Counted from the first letter of the stretch, positions 17,401 to 27,206 are shown. The stretch: DNA of 64,000 nt from Aurantibacillus circumpalustris (GCF_029625215.1 NZ_CP121197.1:2108001-2172000); one strand, 5' to 3'. Notes: a model not told the origin generated them from the sequence alone. Program-made: numbers and translations.

Positions 17401-18840
17401 TCAGTACTTAATTATTTTTGAACTTGAACTACTTCCATACTTATTGGTAAATGTTACATAATAAATACCCCGAGAAAATGCAGTCAAATCAATCTCTGTT
17501 CGATCTTGTTTTAAGGATATTTCTTTCACAGGTAAACCTAAAATAGTGCTAATTTTCAAAGTGCCTTCGTCAAATTGTTTAACAAGAACGTTTAGTATGT
17601 TAACTACGGGATTAGGATACATAAGAAATTTAGATTTCTTTTCAAATAATTCGATACCGGTTGTAGAAGTTGTATCACACATCGCACTGGCACTAATTAA
17701 AGGTGCGAAAAAGTTTGCAAGATTATTTTCTCGTAATGTAGAATTATCGTAAGCATGACAGGGATTGTTTACCTGATCGGCGCAACTGCCGGTACCGAAT
17801 AAAAAACTATAAGGGAAAGCCGTACTTGTAAATTCGTTATGAATGGTGTACCCGTAATTGTTATTAGTGTTCCAGTTGCTAAATGCTCTACTGCCATAAA
17901 GTTTAGCAGTGTTTTTAATTGCGTAACAGTTATAACCGTTAGTCATACACCAGGATAAACCTTGATATACAAGGCCGCTGTCTATTGGTACTACAATATC
18001 ACAAGGTTGATGAAAGGAATAAATGGCAGGTTTAGTATGAGCGATCTGGTTATATCTTAATAAATTACTGAACATAGCGCCATAGTTATTTCCAATACCT
18101 TTAATCGTATAACTGATAATTGTAGGTTCAATGATTCCTTCTATGCCGCCAAGATCAGGGCGTGGTACGTTTGAAGATGTAAATGTTTGATTGACATTAT
18201 AAGTACAATTAAGTGCATTGTTATTTGGGTTGGCTAAAGCGCCGATTGCAAATGTTTGCGGCATACGTTCAATAATGGTATCCAGCAGACCAACACCTAA
18301 TGAAATAAGAGAACCTGCGCTTTCTCCAGCAACAAAAATATTATTTACGTCTATTTTAAATTGACTACTGCGGTTGACAAGATATCTTAAAGCCCCTTTC
18401 GCGTCTTGCACCCCTCTGTACCAGGCCCTTATCCATTCAGCACTATCGCCTGCAAATATGCAAGAGTAATTGGGGAAGTTGCAATTCCACGCTGCGTCAT
18501 CTGACACAAAACCCAAACGATAATCTATACTGGCGGTAATGTAACCTCTTTTAGCAAATTGTTTACATAAATTAGATATACTCGCTTCATTCTTACTTCC
18601 CGCTAAAAATGCTCCCCCATGTATCCAAATCATGAGTGGTTTTTTTAATGTAAGAGAAGTATTCCCGCAATCAGGCTCGTATATGTCCATTCTTAACGTG
18701 TCAATTCTACCATTAAAATTAATAGCTGTGCCATAAGTTACGTTCATTGTACTGTCATAACTGTATTTTTTTGTTACCCACTGCTGGGCATTTATGTTTA
18801 TTAAAGTAGTGACAAACAAAAAGGTAAAAATATACTTCAT
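17401..18840 (-). CDS. secreted carboxylesterase-like hydrolase with T9SS sorting domain
   Basis: A 479-residue secreted alpha/beta hydrolase. A signal peptide (ending NAQQ) precedes a carboxylesterase-type domain with the oxyanion motif HGG at 74-76 and nucleophile S174 in GESAG. Many cysteines suggest disulfides outside the cytoplasm. The last 80 residues form a T9SS type A sorting domain (MYPNPVVNILNV ... SRGIYYVTFTNKYGSSSSSKIIKY). It is expected to be exported to the surface or medium to hydrolyse esters; the substrate is unknown. The gene is alone on its transcript. Confidence 0.88.
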   Translation of the reverse strand: MKYIFTFLFVTTLININAQQWVTKKYSYDSTMNVTYGTAINFNGRIDTLRMDIYEPDCGNTSLTLKKPLMIWIHGGAFLAGSKNEASISNLCKQFAKRGYITASIDYRLGFVSDDAAWNCNFPNYSCIFAGDSAEWIRAWYRGVQDAKGALRYLVNRSSQFKIDVNNIFVAGESAGSLISLGVGLLDTIIERMPQTFAIGALANPNNNALNCTYNVNQTFTSSNVPRPDLGGIEGIIEPTIISYTIKGIGNNYGAMFSNLLRYNQIAHTKPAIYSFHQPCDIVVPIDSGLVYQGLSWCMTNGYNCYAIKNTAKLYGSRAFSNWNTNNNYGYTIHNEFTSTAFPYSFLFGTGSCADQVNNPCHAYDNSTLRENNLANFFAPLISASAMCDTTSTTGIELFEKKSKFLMYPNPVVNILNVLVKQFDEGTLKISTILGLPVKEISLKQDRTEIDLTAFSRGIYYVTFTNKYGSSSSSKIIKY

Positions 18841-18965
18841 GGATTGAATTTTTTAATGATTTACCTTATGGCAGCTAATCGCGAGGTATTCACAATAAGA
18901 GCATTTCTACCTAAGATAAGCAATCGATTTCAATAACTCAGATGTTTTTGAAATTACTTTTTGAT

Positions 18966-19361
18966 TTAATTCTCAATTTGCCTGTCGAAATAGTTTTTCA
19001 GGAAATGAATCTGAATAAACAAGAAAATAGTCAAGGATAGAACGGAATACATTAGAATGTTAGAAAATTTGAATCCTTTATTTAAGTCAAACCTCGTATA
19101 ATTTAACTGAGTTAGCCAAGTTGTTGAGGTTTCAGTACCTTTAGTTAAAAGATAGATAAATAGCGCTAAAACACTTCCCAAAATAAAAATTAAAACTGGT
19201 TTCGAAATTAAAGGCGTATACATTGTCGCCTTGCTGACGTGGATAGTTGACACTTTCGCCATCACTTTCGCTGTAAAGTCAAATGAAGGAGCGTCTAATG
19301 GAAGATCTTTTATTATTTTATCGGTGAATTCACCCAAGTTTTTATTTTCGTCCGCTTTCAT
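18966..19361 (-). CDS. membrane protein downstream of ECF sigma factor, putative anti-sigma partner
   Basis: A 131-residue protein from ATG 19361 (MKADENKNLGEF). A soluble N-terminal region of about 50 residues is followed by two membrane segments (PVLIFILGSVLALFIYLL and ILMYSVLSLTIFLFIQ). Its start overlaps the sigma factor's 3' end by 20 bases. That context and the topology are what one expects of an anti-sigma factor, although no zinc-binding HxxxCxxC motif is present. The role is therefore inferred from position. Confidence 0.7.
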   Translation of the reverse strand: MKADENKNLGEFTDKIIKDLPLDAPSFDFTAKVMAKVSTIHVSKATMYTPLISKPVLIFILGSVLALFIYLLTKGTETSTTWLTQLNYTRFDLNKGFKFSNILMYSVLSLTIFLFIQIHFLKNYFDRQIEN

Positions 19362-19932
19362 AATAATCAATTATTTCAGGTTCTAATTTCGTTTTTAAAA
19401 TGGTTGCCATTTTTTTTCTACTTCTAAAGAGTTTAATCTTGAGATTGTTGGTGTTCACGTTCATTATCTTTGAAATATCTTCGAGAGACTGTTCTTCAAA
19501 ATAATACAAGGTAAGTAAAAATGCCTCTTCGCTTGGCAATAAGTGAATACATTCTTGTATAATTTGCCTTCTTTTTTTTTCATCGATGGTGTCTAAAATA
19601 ACTTCAGTACTTAATACGTGATGTTCGTTAAACTCTTCCAGATTTAATAATTCAGGAGCGTTTTTATCTTTTTTTAAGCGATCCAAACAAGTGTTATACG
19701 TTATTTTGTAAATCCAGGTGGAGAATTTGGAGTCCCCTTTAAATTTGCTTAAGGATTTATAAATTTTAATAAACGTGTCCTGTGCCGCTTCCTCGGCCTC
19801 TTCCCTACTTTTTAGCATTCTTAATGTTAACGAAAATACCAGATTCTTATACTGATCAACCACTACTTCAAATGCCTTTACATTTCCGGCAATCACTTGT
19901 TGGATATAATACTGATCGTTTAATGTTGACAT
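19342..19932 (-). CDS. ECF-type RNA polymerase sigma-70 factor
   Basis: A 196-residue ECF sigma factor that would direct RNA polymerase to a stress or envelope regulon. Region 2 is visible as LVFSLTLRMLKSREEAEEAAQDTFIKIYKSL and FSTWIYKITYNTCLDRLKK. Region 4 includes LPSEEAFLLTLYYFEEQSLEDISKIM and the helix-turn-helix VNTNNLKIKLFRSRKKM. It is co-transcribed with a small membrane protein that overlaps its end. A membrane protein gene is divergently oriented 145 bp away. Confidence 0.95.
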   Translation of the reverse strand: MSTLNDQYYIQQVIAGNVKAFEVVVDQYKNLVFSLTLRMLKSREEAEEAAQDTFIKIYKSLSKFKGDSKFSTWIYKITYNTCLDRLKKDKNAPELLNLEEFNEHHVLSTEVILDTIDEKKRRQIIQECIHLLPSEEAFLLTLYYFEEQSLEDISKIMNVNTNNLKIKLFRSRKKMATILKTKLEPEIIDYYESGRK

Positions 19933-20077
19933 TTAATCATTGGACGACAATAAATAAGATTAGGTTACAAATAAAGGTAAAAAATATTTTGCGGAATTGT
20001 GTAACCAGGTAGAATAAACTATCGTCATAAGCAATGAACACATCAATTAATTATTTATTCATTTAAAACAAATCAAC

Positions 20078-20431
20078 ATGTTAGCAGACATTTTAGTGCC
20101 AATTAGTTTTTTTCTAATCGTTTTTGGAATCGCTTATCTTTTTTTATCTACCCGCAATAAAGAGCGTTTAGCACTCATTGAAAAAGGTGTGGATGCGAGT
20201 GTATTTATGAAGGGACGGAGCAGCGGAGGCTCCTTTTATAAAGTAGTCTTATTAAATATTGCATTATTATTAATGGGCATTGGCATTGGAATCTTTGTTG
20301 GACTGATTCTGTCGACGTATACCGCCCTAAATTCAGAAGCAGTTTATCCTTCTGTAATTTTCACAACAGCCGGCGCAGCTTTGTTCATCGGCTTTTCGAT
20401 GGTTAAGAAATGGAAAAGTGATGTACAGTAA
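20078..20431 (+). CDS. small membrane protein (DUF6249-like)
   Basis: A 117-residue inner-membrane protein with three hydrophobic segments: residues 4-23, about 54-80 and about 88-107. Between the first two lies a cytoplasmic stretch NKERLALIEKGVDASVFMKG that recurs in the DUF6249 family, common in Bacteroidota next to sigma factors. It is divergent from the ECF sigma gene, so it may be a regulon member; that is inference. Confidence 0.7.
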   Translation: MLADILVPISFFLIVFGIAYLFLSTRNKERLALIEKGVDASVFMKGRSSGGSFYKVVLLNIALLLMGIGIGIFVGLILSTYTALNSEAVYPSVIFTTAGAALFIGFSMVKKWKSDVQ

Positions 20432-20586
20432 AAGACCAGTTATATAAAGATACTTGTGTAAATTGAAATGCTTTGAGAATCTAATTGTGAACTAAGTGTT
20501 TTTAATGATCCTAAAACTTTAAGCTAATGTGGTTTGGATTATGATTATATTAGCTGTAAACCAGTTTATTTACAAAAACAAACCTC

Positions 20587-20781
20587 ATGAAAAAATTAAT
20601 TACACTTTTTGTGCTAATTGCAGCAGTGTCTTGCAATAGCTCAAGTGAAAAAGCTGCGGCAACAAAAACAAAAATAGTTTGCGGCGATTCTATTGAACAA
20701 GAAATGTTCGATGAAAACGGAAATTCTATTATGGTAAGAGTTGCGGGTAAATGCGATACCATTGTTGTTAACGAGGAGTAA
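20587..20781 (+). CDS. small lipoprotein
   Basis: A 64-residue protein with a lipoprotein signal (LIAAVSC, lipobox Cys near residue 17) followed by a short Ser/Lys-rich spacer. The mature domain is 45 residues with two cysteines (IVCGDS and GKCDTIVV). It is unrecognised, probably periplasmic or outer-membrane anchored. The gene is small, but the lipobox and coding pattern are clear. Confidence 0.7.
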   Translation: MKKLITLFVLIAAVSCNSSSEKAAATKTKIVCGDSIEQEMFDENGNSIMVRVAGKCDTIVVNEE

Positions 20782-20851
20782 TGATTTTTAGAGACTGATT
20801 TTATTTTTGGCATTAATTTACTAGTAACAACAATCTCTAATATTCAAAAAA

Positions 20852-21445
20852 CTAATCTCTTTTTAACCAACCGGCAATGCTCATTCTCGGCGCATGAGTT
20901 ACTTCTACTTCGTGGAGTAACTCATCGCTTTTAAAGAAAACAGTTTTACCTTGAGTGGGTGCGATTTTTTGCTCTCCAACAGTTTGCTGTACGATAAGAT
21001 GTCCACCGTCTTTATGCTCCCAATCACTATTTAAATAGCTTACCATCGAAAAAACCCGACTACTATTATTTTTAAAACGATCTAAGTGTTTTGTGTAAAA
21101 ACTTCCTGTTTCGTAAAATGAGTATTGAAATTCACAGGAGGTAATACCTGTGTAACAGGTTTTATTCAGGTATGAGATAAAATCGTCGATGCGATCAAAA
21201 AATGCATCCTCAGATGCATTGTTGTGTTTACGATCTAACCAATATATAGCATCGCTTCTAACTTCGTTATTATGCATTACTGCTTTATTATTTCCGGTTC
21301 CTGCTGCAAGCAAGCTATTCTGTGAATATAAGGTCAATAAATTTTCTTTGAGCTGAGCGGTAAGAATTTTGCTAAAAAAATCTTCGGTAATGCCGATCTG
21401 CGTGCTGAGGTATCTGGTAATTAGATTTTCAAAATCTGTATCCAT
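20852..21445 (-). CDS. 2-oxoglutarate/Fe(II)-dependent dioxygenase (prolyl 4-hydroxylase type)
   Basis: A 197-residue enzyme. The iron ligands are the HLD pair in GSFYTKHLDRF and the distal His in DELLHEVEVTHA, with the 2-oxoglutarate-binding Arg in APRMSIAGWLKRD. The strand RVFSMVSYLNSDW and the block KDGGHLIV complete the jelly-roll pattern of the P4Hc family. Bacterial relatives hydroxylate protein side chains, for example on translation factors; the target here is unknown. It is monocistronic and convergent with the small lipoprotein gene. Confidence 0.9.
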   Translation of the reverse strand: MDTDFENLITRYLSTQIGITEDFFSKILTAQLKENLLTLYSQNSLLAAGTGNNKAVMHNNEVRSDAIYWLDRKHNNASEDAFFDRIDDFISYLNKTCYTGITSCEFQYSFYETGSFYTKHLDRFKNNSSRVFSMVSYLNSDWEHKDGGHLIVQQTVGEQKIAPTQGKTVFFKSDELLHEVEVTHAPRMSIAGWLKRD

Positions 21446-21707
21446 GGCTTGTGGCCTGAAATGACAGACGGAACTAAAGGTAGTCTAATTAAACTGGAGT
21501 CGGTTACTTTGCGCATTCTTTTAAAAAGTTTATTCGGGAAAGAGGGTTTTACATTTTAGGACCTCAAACTTGAGGCTATATCTACACTATAAGCCCGTTA
21601 GTCTAAATGCTGAAACTTTCGTCTGCTTCTGCCGTAAACAGGGCAACACACAGCACGCTAAATTACCAAAAGGTCAATGAAAACTAAACAATTTAAAATT
21701 AAGCACT

Positions 21708-22376
21708 ATGAAAACAAAGATCTACTTGGTATCCATTATGGCTTTTAGCCTTGGACTTACACTAACCGCTCAAACGTCAAAAACCAACTCAGAGCAAGCA
21801 TCGGCAGAACAACTAACGAGTAATTCAACAGACAATAAAAGGGTTTTGTCACGCGTGGGTGGTAAATCTGTACCCGATAATCTTAGTGCAGAAAGCTCTG
21901 TAGCAATTAAAAGCGCAGATATTAGTGGCGAAAGCGAACGCAGTGAACTTCTGAAACTGGCAGAGGCATTATCATACCAAGCTCGGAGATTAAAAACCGA
22001 GGCGGCGACAAAATCAGGAAGCGAAAAGGATAAACTCCTTTCTGAGGCCAATCAGTACGAAAATAATTCAATTTTGAAACAGGTAAAAGCTTCCGGGATT
22101 CTGGGAACTATTTGTCAGGTAAAATTTAACAGTAATAAAGAGTCTATTCAAAAATTGATTTCTACTTCAAAGGTTGATGAAGCAAGACTCTCTCGGACGC
22201 GTAGCCTGACAAGCTCATCTGATAAAAATATGCAGGAAGCTAAAGATCTGCGCGAAGCATCCTACTCAAGTAACAGTCTATCAGATAAATTAGCAAAAAT
22301 GAGTAGGGCAGAAGAAAAAGAACTCGTAGCATTGGAAGAACAAACCAAGGCGATTGAGTTGCTGTGGAAAAAATAA
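21708..22376 (+). CDS. secreted helical protein, unknown
   Basis: A 222-residue protein with a signal peptide (MKTKIYLVSIMAFSLGLTLTAQ). The next 40 residues are Ser/Asn/Gln-rich and probably disordered. The remainder is Lys/Glu/Ala/Ser-rich and likely forms long helices (ELLKLAEALSYQARRLKTEA, then RAEEKELVALEEQTKAIELL). No cysteines or known motif beyond one Cys near residue 136. A periplasmic coiled-coil protein is plausible. It stands alone. Confidence 0.65.
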   Translation: MKTKIYLVSIMAFSLGLTLTAQTSKTNSEQASAEQLTSNSTDNKRVLSRVGGKSVPDNLSAESSVAIKSADISGESERSELLKLAEALSYQARRLKTEAATKSGSEKDKLLSEANQYENNSILKQVKASGILGTICQVKFNSNKESIQKLISTSKVDEARLSRTRSLTSSSDKNMQEAKDLREASYSSNSLSDKLAKMSRAEEKELVALEEQTKAIELLWKK

Positions 22377-22542
22377 AAATAAACGCGCATGTACTATAAG
22401 CATGTATAGCGTCCCTGCGCCTCTGAACTCATGCTATTAAATTTAAATGCAGAGTGACAGAGACTCAGGGTCACAAAGAAAATAATCTGACCGTATTAAA
22501 ATAATTTTTACAAAAGTGTTTAATTTTCAAAGCCAAACGCGT

Positions 22543-22550
22543 TACATTTG
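22543..22550 (+). promoter_or_regulatory. -7 box directly before a start codon
   Basis: TACATTTG matches TAnnTTTG and ends only three bases before the ATG at 22554. A T-rich TGTTTA lies about 21 bases upstream at the -33 position. If it is real, the transcript would be leaderless. Confidence 0.4.
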
Positions 22551-22553
22551 GAA

Positions 22554-22979
22554 ATGAATTATACACCATTTCTCTTCTGTTTATTTTTAATTTCAAATTT
22601 TTTCCATGCACAGACACTTCATATACAAGTGAGTGGTATCCGTAATTCTTCTGGTAACATACGCCTTGCTTTTTATTCAAATTCTAAAAGCTTTGACGAT
22701 GAAAAACCTTTATTCATTAGAAAGGTAGCGAAGAAAGAAGTTCTTAATAGTAGCCTAAAAATGGTTTATAATGATTTGAAGGCAGGTGTTTATGGCATTG
22801 CAATTTTAGATGATGAGAATTCGAATGATAAAATGGACTATGGTTGGGTTTTGCCAAAAGAGGGCTTTGGCTTTTCAGATTATTACCATACCAACATGAA
22901 GCGGCCAAAATTTGAAAGTTTTGATTTTGCGCTTAAAGATGAAATTAAAATTGTAGAAATTAAGGTAAGGTATCTTTAA
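22554..22979 (+). CDS. DUF2141 secreted protein
   Basis: A 141-residue exported protein. A signal peptide (MNYTPFLFCLFLISNFFHAQ) is followed by a DUF2141 domain with LHIQVSGIRNSSGNIRLAFY, DLKAGVYGIAILDDENSNDKMD and the block GWVLPKEGFGFSD. The family has an immunoglobulin-like beta fold and no assigned function. A TTG two codons upstream keeps the frame open, but the ATG fits the signal peptide. Confidence 0.88.
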   Translation: MNYTPFLFCLFLISNFFHAQTLHIQVSGIRNSSGNIRLAFYSNSKSFDDEKPLFIRKVAKKEVLNSSLKMVYNDLKAGVYGIAILDDENSNDKMDYGWVLPKEGFGFSDYYHTNMKRPKFESFDFALKDEIKIVEIKVRYL

Positions 22980-22992
22980 TTTTTTTCAATCA

Positions 22993-23385
22993 TTAAGCAT
23001 TCACTGTAAGTGAGTTTACTTTCTTTTGAAGCCAATCGTAAGCTAGAGTCTCATCTCCAAATATTTTTGGTTTAACAGCTGGCCTTTCAAAAATCAATAA
23101 TAAATTCAAACGAATTTTACTGATAAGATCTTTTGAAATATAGGCAATTGCTATAACATCTTTTAAATAAGGACTGTCGACAAAATACTCTATTGCATTT
23201 GCGGTAAATTCGTGTTTACTACTCGAATCAAATAACAACCCATAAGGTTTGCCTTTCGATTTTTCTATCGCATAACAGTAAATGTAAATCACGTCTTCTA
23301 CATCTATCACTGCATTTTCAAAAAAATGAACAGACAAAATACCTTCATTAAAAGCTAAATAGGTTTTTTTCTGGGTGCTATTCAT
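22993..23385 (-). CDS. STAS-like alpha/beta protein, hypothetical
   Basis: A 130-residue cytoplasmic protein. The pattern AVIDVEDVIYIYCYAIE ... KPYGLLFDSSSKHEFTANAIEYF ... KDVIAIAYISKD has the alternating strands and helices of STAS/SpoIIAA-like domains, which are common in Bacteroidota as stand-alone proteins. I cannot name a precise family and there is no partner gene alongside. It is convergent with the DUF2141 gene. Confidence 0.6.
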   Translation of the reverse strand: MNSTQKKTYLAFNEGILSVHFFENAVIDVEDVIYIYCYAIEKSKGKPYGLLFDSSSKHEFTANAIEYFVDSPYLKDVIAIAYISKDLISKIRLNLLLIFERPAVKPKIFGDETLAYDWLQKKVNSLTVNA

Positions 23386-23552
23386 ATTACAAACTTAAAA
23401 TCGGGTAATGTAAATTTAGAAATAATTTGCTTCTTATAATTTAGTGTTAGTAAAAATGGAGAATGTTTTTTTCTGAATGCTATGGAGTGGGCAACTAGTA
23501 TGATAGGAAATTCGCCTTAATTCCAGCGCAAGATAATCTTGTCAGACAATTC

Positions 23553-24737
23553 CTAAGTTTTAAAATCTACTAATCCCATTGCTTTGAGAACTTTTCTACC
23601 GTTTTGTTTAATGTTAAACCGGTAACCAACAAATAATAAAACTTTAGAGGTGTATGTTTCTACGTTAAATAGGTTCGGATTTGAGGTGTAATCTGTATCG
23701 TAGCTTGCCATTATGCCAACAAAGTAAAGCACCTTATCGTAACGAATAGCCCCTTTAACGTTTAGATGTAAAGAGGGGTTGAGTGAAAGTGAATGTTCTT
23801 TTCCATCTGTTGTTGTGTAATTTGTTTTTTGACCACCAATGCCAATGTTAATGATGTTACTGGCAATAAATTTGCGGTAAACTAAGGTATAACCATATCC
23901 GCCGCTTATTCCAATAGTGAGTAGCGAAATAGAATTGATGTTAAATAAATCGGGCGTTAATCCGTCTCTTGTATTCAATCCTATTAGTGTTGAATCTACC
24001 GAACGAAAAGTTACTTGTTTGTGATAGATGCCTGCCATTAAAGAAGCTGCATTTTTCTTTTGGATGTCAGTGTAGGAAAATGAACCACGCATCGAATATT
24101 TTTTATAATTAAAAATAAACATCGTGTTTACGCCAAACGCAAAAACTTTTAAATCAGGTCGTACAAAAATGTAAGATCCTTCGGCTCCCTTGTTTAGATA
24201 ATTGTCTGAATTGAGCACATAGAATCCACGGTAGTTTTGATAATATATATCAGTAATAACTCTACGCCCCATTATAAGCGTTTGAATATCTATGCTTTTT
24301 GTATTTCCACTGTTGGGTTTAGAGCCGAATTTAATACCTGGATAAAATCCAAAACTGAAAATAATATTATTAAAATTAAAGCCGACGTGGTAATAGTTAT
24401 TGGGCGCAAAATCGAGCTCTTTTTTTGTTTCCAAATCAACTAAGTTAAAACCGTAGAATTTTTTTGCCAGCGCAACAGTTATTACCAACTTTTTCTTAAC
24501 AGAACGAACATAAGTTGTATCAATGTCGCTTGTGTGCGATTTTAGCATTTGTTTCACATACCAGCGGTGTGGGTACATAAATTTATCTTTGAATGTTTTA
24601 CGTGGAATGTCGTCAACAATTAATTTACTGACAACTGTATCAATTAAGGTTTTAACCAAACTATCTGCTTGCGAAAACATGGGCGACACGTTACCAAGCA
24701 CTATAATAACTAAAACTATCCTTACTCTAAAAAGCAT
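23553..24737 (-). CDS. DUF4421 outer-membrane beta-barrel-like protein
   Basis: A 394-residue exported protein with a signal peptide and a DUF4421 pattern: FMYPHRWYVKQ near residue 50, then YYHVGFNFNN, GFYPGIKFGSKPNSGNT, and DIYYQNYRGFYV. The rest alternates in short amphipathic strands and ends in a strand (KVLLFVGYRFNI) typical of outer-membrane barrels. It follows the AsmA-like gene by 51 bases on the same strand, which places it in the Mla-type operon. A role as an outer-membrane component of that system is inference from position. Confidence 0.75.
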   Translation of the reverse strand: MLFRVRIVLVIIVLGNVSPMFSQADSLVKTLIDTVVSKLIVDDIPRKTFKDKFMYPHRWYVKQMLKSHTSDIDTTYVRSVKKKLVITVALAKKFYGFNLVDLETKKELDFAPNNYYHVGFNFNNIIFSFGFYPGIKFGSKPNSGNTKSIDIQTLIMGRRVITDIYYQNYRGFYVLNSDNYLNKGAEGSYIFVRPDLKVFAFGVNTMFIFNYKKYSMRGSFSYTDIQKKNAASLMAGIYHKQVTFRSVDSTLIGLNTRDGLTPDLFNINSISLLTIGISGGYGYTLVYRKFIASNIINIGIGGQKTNYTTTDGKEHSLSLNPSLHLNVKGAIRYDKVLYFVGIMASYDTDYTSNPNLFNVETYTSKVLLFVGYRFNIKQNGRKVLKAMGLVDFKT

Positions 24738-24788
24738 GAGCGAAAATCATAGAGCACTAATTATTTTATCAGCTAATTTGTTTGACGT

Positions 24789-27206
24789 TTAAACAAATTT
24801 GGTTTTTTTGCGCAAACCCTTAAACTCTTTTCTCGGCGTCTCATTATTCATTTCATTTATTCTTTCAGAAGCTTTACGGAGTGATTCAGGGATTTTTCCG
24901 GTATACCTAATCCTATAGGACGAATAACCGTTGTAAGGAATCTTGTTAACCTCTCTCAACAGTTTAAACTGACCTTTATTTTGTAGCTTAGTAAAATAAA
25001 ACATGAATGCCTCTCTTCTATGTTGACTTATTAAATCATATTTTGAATTAACGGTCGCTCTTGTCACTAAAGCTAAACATTTATCCTGTAATGTAAACAA
25101 CATTGGATCTTGAATTTTTGAATTGACGTAATTGACAAACATTGAATCTTTATTTGACATTACATTTATTTCAGTTAAATCATTAATAGTCAGATTTTCT
25201 TTATTTACCTTATTTATAGAAAGAAAATATTTTTTCTTTGCTTCAAAAAACAATATGTATTCTTTCTCCTTTTCAATATAGATTTCGGGATTAATACTTA
25301 TAGAGAAAGTTGGATCTGATTTTAGTAAAGTTGCGAGCTCTTCCAAAAAATCAATCTGTTCAGATAACAATGACTCTTGAAGAAAATTCCATTTTAACGA
25401 GAGAGATCTTTCAATCTGCTTTTCATTTTCTTTAACCTCTTCTCTGTATATTACAGTGGCTGGTTTTAAAAATGAGTTTTTAAGAGCGTTAATAATTACA
25501 TCTTTGTAATGAAATGTTGGATTTTTTAAATTGCCGCTAATCGGAATGTCATAGTCAATTACATTTCCCCGTTCTCTTACAAAGAACATTGCAAAATGCA
25601 TAGGTAACCAACTATTATTATCGTTTCTAACTCTTTCACCTATTCGTGGATCTATTACTACAAGCTGGTTTTTGCTTTGAATTTCACCATTACGAACATG
25701 CCATGCCCCTTTTATTTCGATTGTTCCACGATCCATTGGAAACGACGTGTATTTGATCAAGAAAGGGTTAAGATGCGTTAAAGGAATATTACTAACGCCA
25801 TATTCAAGATCAAAATCAGAACTGTCTTTGGGATTTATACTTAAATGAAGATTCGCATTTCCATAAGGCTTTATATTGGTAGTAAGTTGTAGTTCTACTT
25901 TTTTTCTTGTTTTATCTATGGAGTCAGCAAAAATGTGAAGTGATTTAGCGCTAGCTGAAAATTTTTCAGCCAATGTATAATCTTCGTATTTCAAATCAGC
26001 ATCAATAATTTCTAATTTATTAATCTTGTATGAACTGTGAAAGAAATTCTTCACCAATACTTTTACATAGCGAACGACTTCAATAATTAAGTTAAACTTT
26101 TGGGAATCGCCATTTACATTTTTTATTTTGGCACCTTTTTTACCAAACATGTATTCGAAATTGTCGAGGTAATCATAACGTTCGTAATTTAAAAAGGGAT
26201 GATGCAAAATAAGTGAATCAATCTGGTACTTGTGGTATTTAGGACTCAACTCAGTCACGCTCACGATGAGTTTATCAAAAGCCGCGTAATCTTCAAGCGA
26301 ATCTTTTCCAAAATGCATATCGTTTACTGAAAGTATTCCCTTTAAGACAATATCTTCTTTATCGTGAAAATTTCCTTTTCCATGTAAATCGGCATTTACG
26401 TATGCTCTGAAACTTCCAAAATTTGAAAGTTCATTGAGGTATTGATTAATAATTTCAAGATCAAATTTTTGAGCGAGTGCAGAAAATTGATAATCCAGCG
26501 TTTTATAGTTGATGCTAAAACTTCCTGCTAAATCCCCTCCGGTTTTCCCACCCTTAAGTGAAACGGTTCCGGAAATAGAATCGCTGTCCCATTTAAATCC
26601 ATCACTTAAGATATTTACCTTTTTAATGGTGTAATTTACCGGAACTTGGTTTTCTTTAAAAATAAAATCGCCATTTATGATGGCTATTTGTAAAATACTT
26701 AAGTGCAGAGGCTGTTTTGACGGTTCTGAATTTTCTGAAGAGAAGCGTGTAATGACATCTTGAAAATTTAACACCCCCTTTTCAACAACAATAAACCCTT
26801 TGGGCTGATCAAGTGTGATGTGAGAAATTTCGAACGTTTTGGCGAGGAGTTTGTGCATTTCAAAATTCGCGCTCAAACCTTTAACAGATAAAAAGAGACT
26901 GTCAGTGTTGGCTTCTCGAATATTTACGTTGTGAAAGTAGACATATCCAGTAAAAGGATTCACATAGGCATAGTCCATGGTAATCTCTCTTCCTAAATAC
27001 TTCAGGTCGTATTTTTGAACAAGGTATTTGGATAGGGGAGATATAAATAAAATGATGGCAAGAATGAGTAATATAATTGCAGCAGCGATAATTAAGAGAG
27101 TCTTTTTGAACTTTGTGTCACAAAGTTTCGTGACTTGGAGTTTTATTTTCAGCCAAATAATTACTGTGATGTGTTTTATTCTAGTCAGTATTTCTGATGC
27201 ACGCAT
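24789..27206 (-). CDS. AsmA-like DUF748 protein
   Basis: An 805-residue protein anchored by one N-terminal membrane segment (around residues 34-55). A long periplasmic region follows with AsmA/DUF748-type repeating beta segments (YVYFHNVNIREANTDSLFL, ISHITLDQPKGFIVV, IEIKGAWHVRNGEI, ISGNLKNPTFHYKDVIINAL). AsmA-like proteins such as TamB, YhdP and YdbH form hydrophobic grooves that bridge inner and outer membranes for phospholipid transfer. Here the gene lies 21 bases after an MCE-domain gene, which strongly suggests the same process. Confidence 0.8.
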   Translation of the reverse strand: MRASEILTRIKHITVIIWLKIKLQVTKLCDTKFKKTLLIIAAAIILLILAIILFISPLSKYLVQKYDLKYLGREITMDYAYVNPFTGYVYFHNVNIREANTDSLFLSVKGLSANFEMHKLLAKTFEISHITLDQPKGFIVVEKGVLNFQDVITRFSSENSEPSKQPLHLSILQIAIINGDFIFKENQVPVNYTIKKVNILSDGFKWDSDSISGTVSLKGGKTGGDLAGSFSINYKTLDYQFSALAQKFDLEIINQYLNELSNFGSFRAYVNADLHGKGNFHDKEDIVLKGILSVNDMHFGKDSLEDYAAFDKLIVSVTELSPKYHKYQIDSLILHHPFLNYERYDYLDNFEYMFGKKGAKIKNVNGDSQKFNLIIEVVRYVKVLVKNFFHSSYKINKLEIIDADLKYEDYTLAEKFSASAKSLHIFADSIDKTRKKVELQLTTNIKPYGNANLHLSINPKDSSDFDLEYGVSNIPLTHLNPFLIKYTSFPMDRGTIEIKGAWHVRNGEIQSKNQLVVIDPRIGERVRNDNNSWLPMHFAMFFVRERGNVIDYDIPISGNLKNPTFHYKDVIINALKNSFLKPATVIYREEVKENEKQIERSLSLKWNFLQESLLSEQIDFLEELATLLKSDPTFSISINPEIYIEKEKEYILFFEAKKKYFLSINKVNKENLTINDLTEINVMSNKDSMFVNYVNSKIQDPMLFTLQDKCLALVTRATVNSKYDLISQHRREAFMFYFTKLQNKGQFKLLREVNKIPYNGYSSYRIRYTGKIPESLRKASERINEMNNETPRKEFKGLRKKTKFV

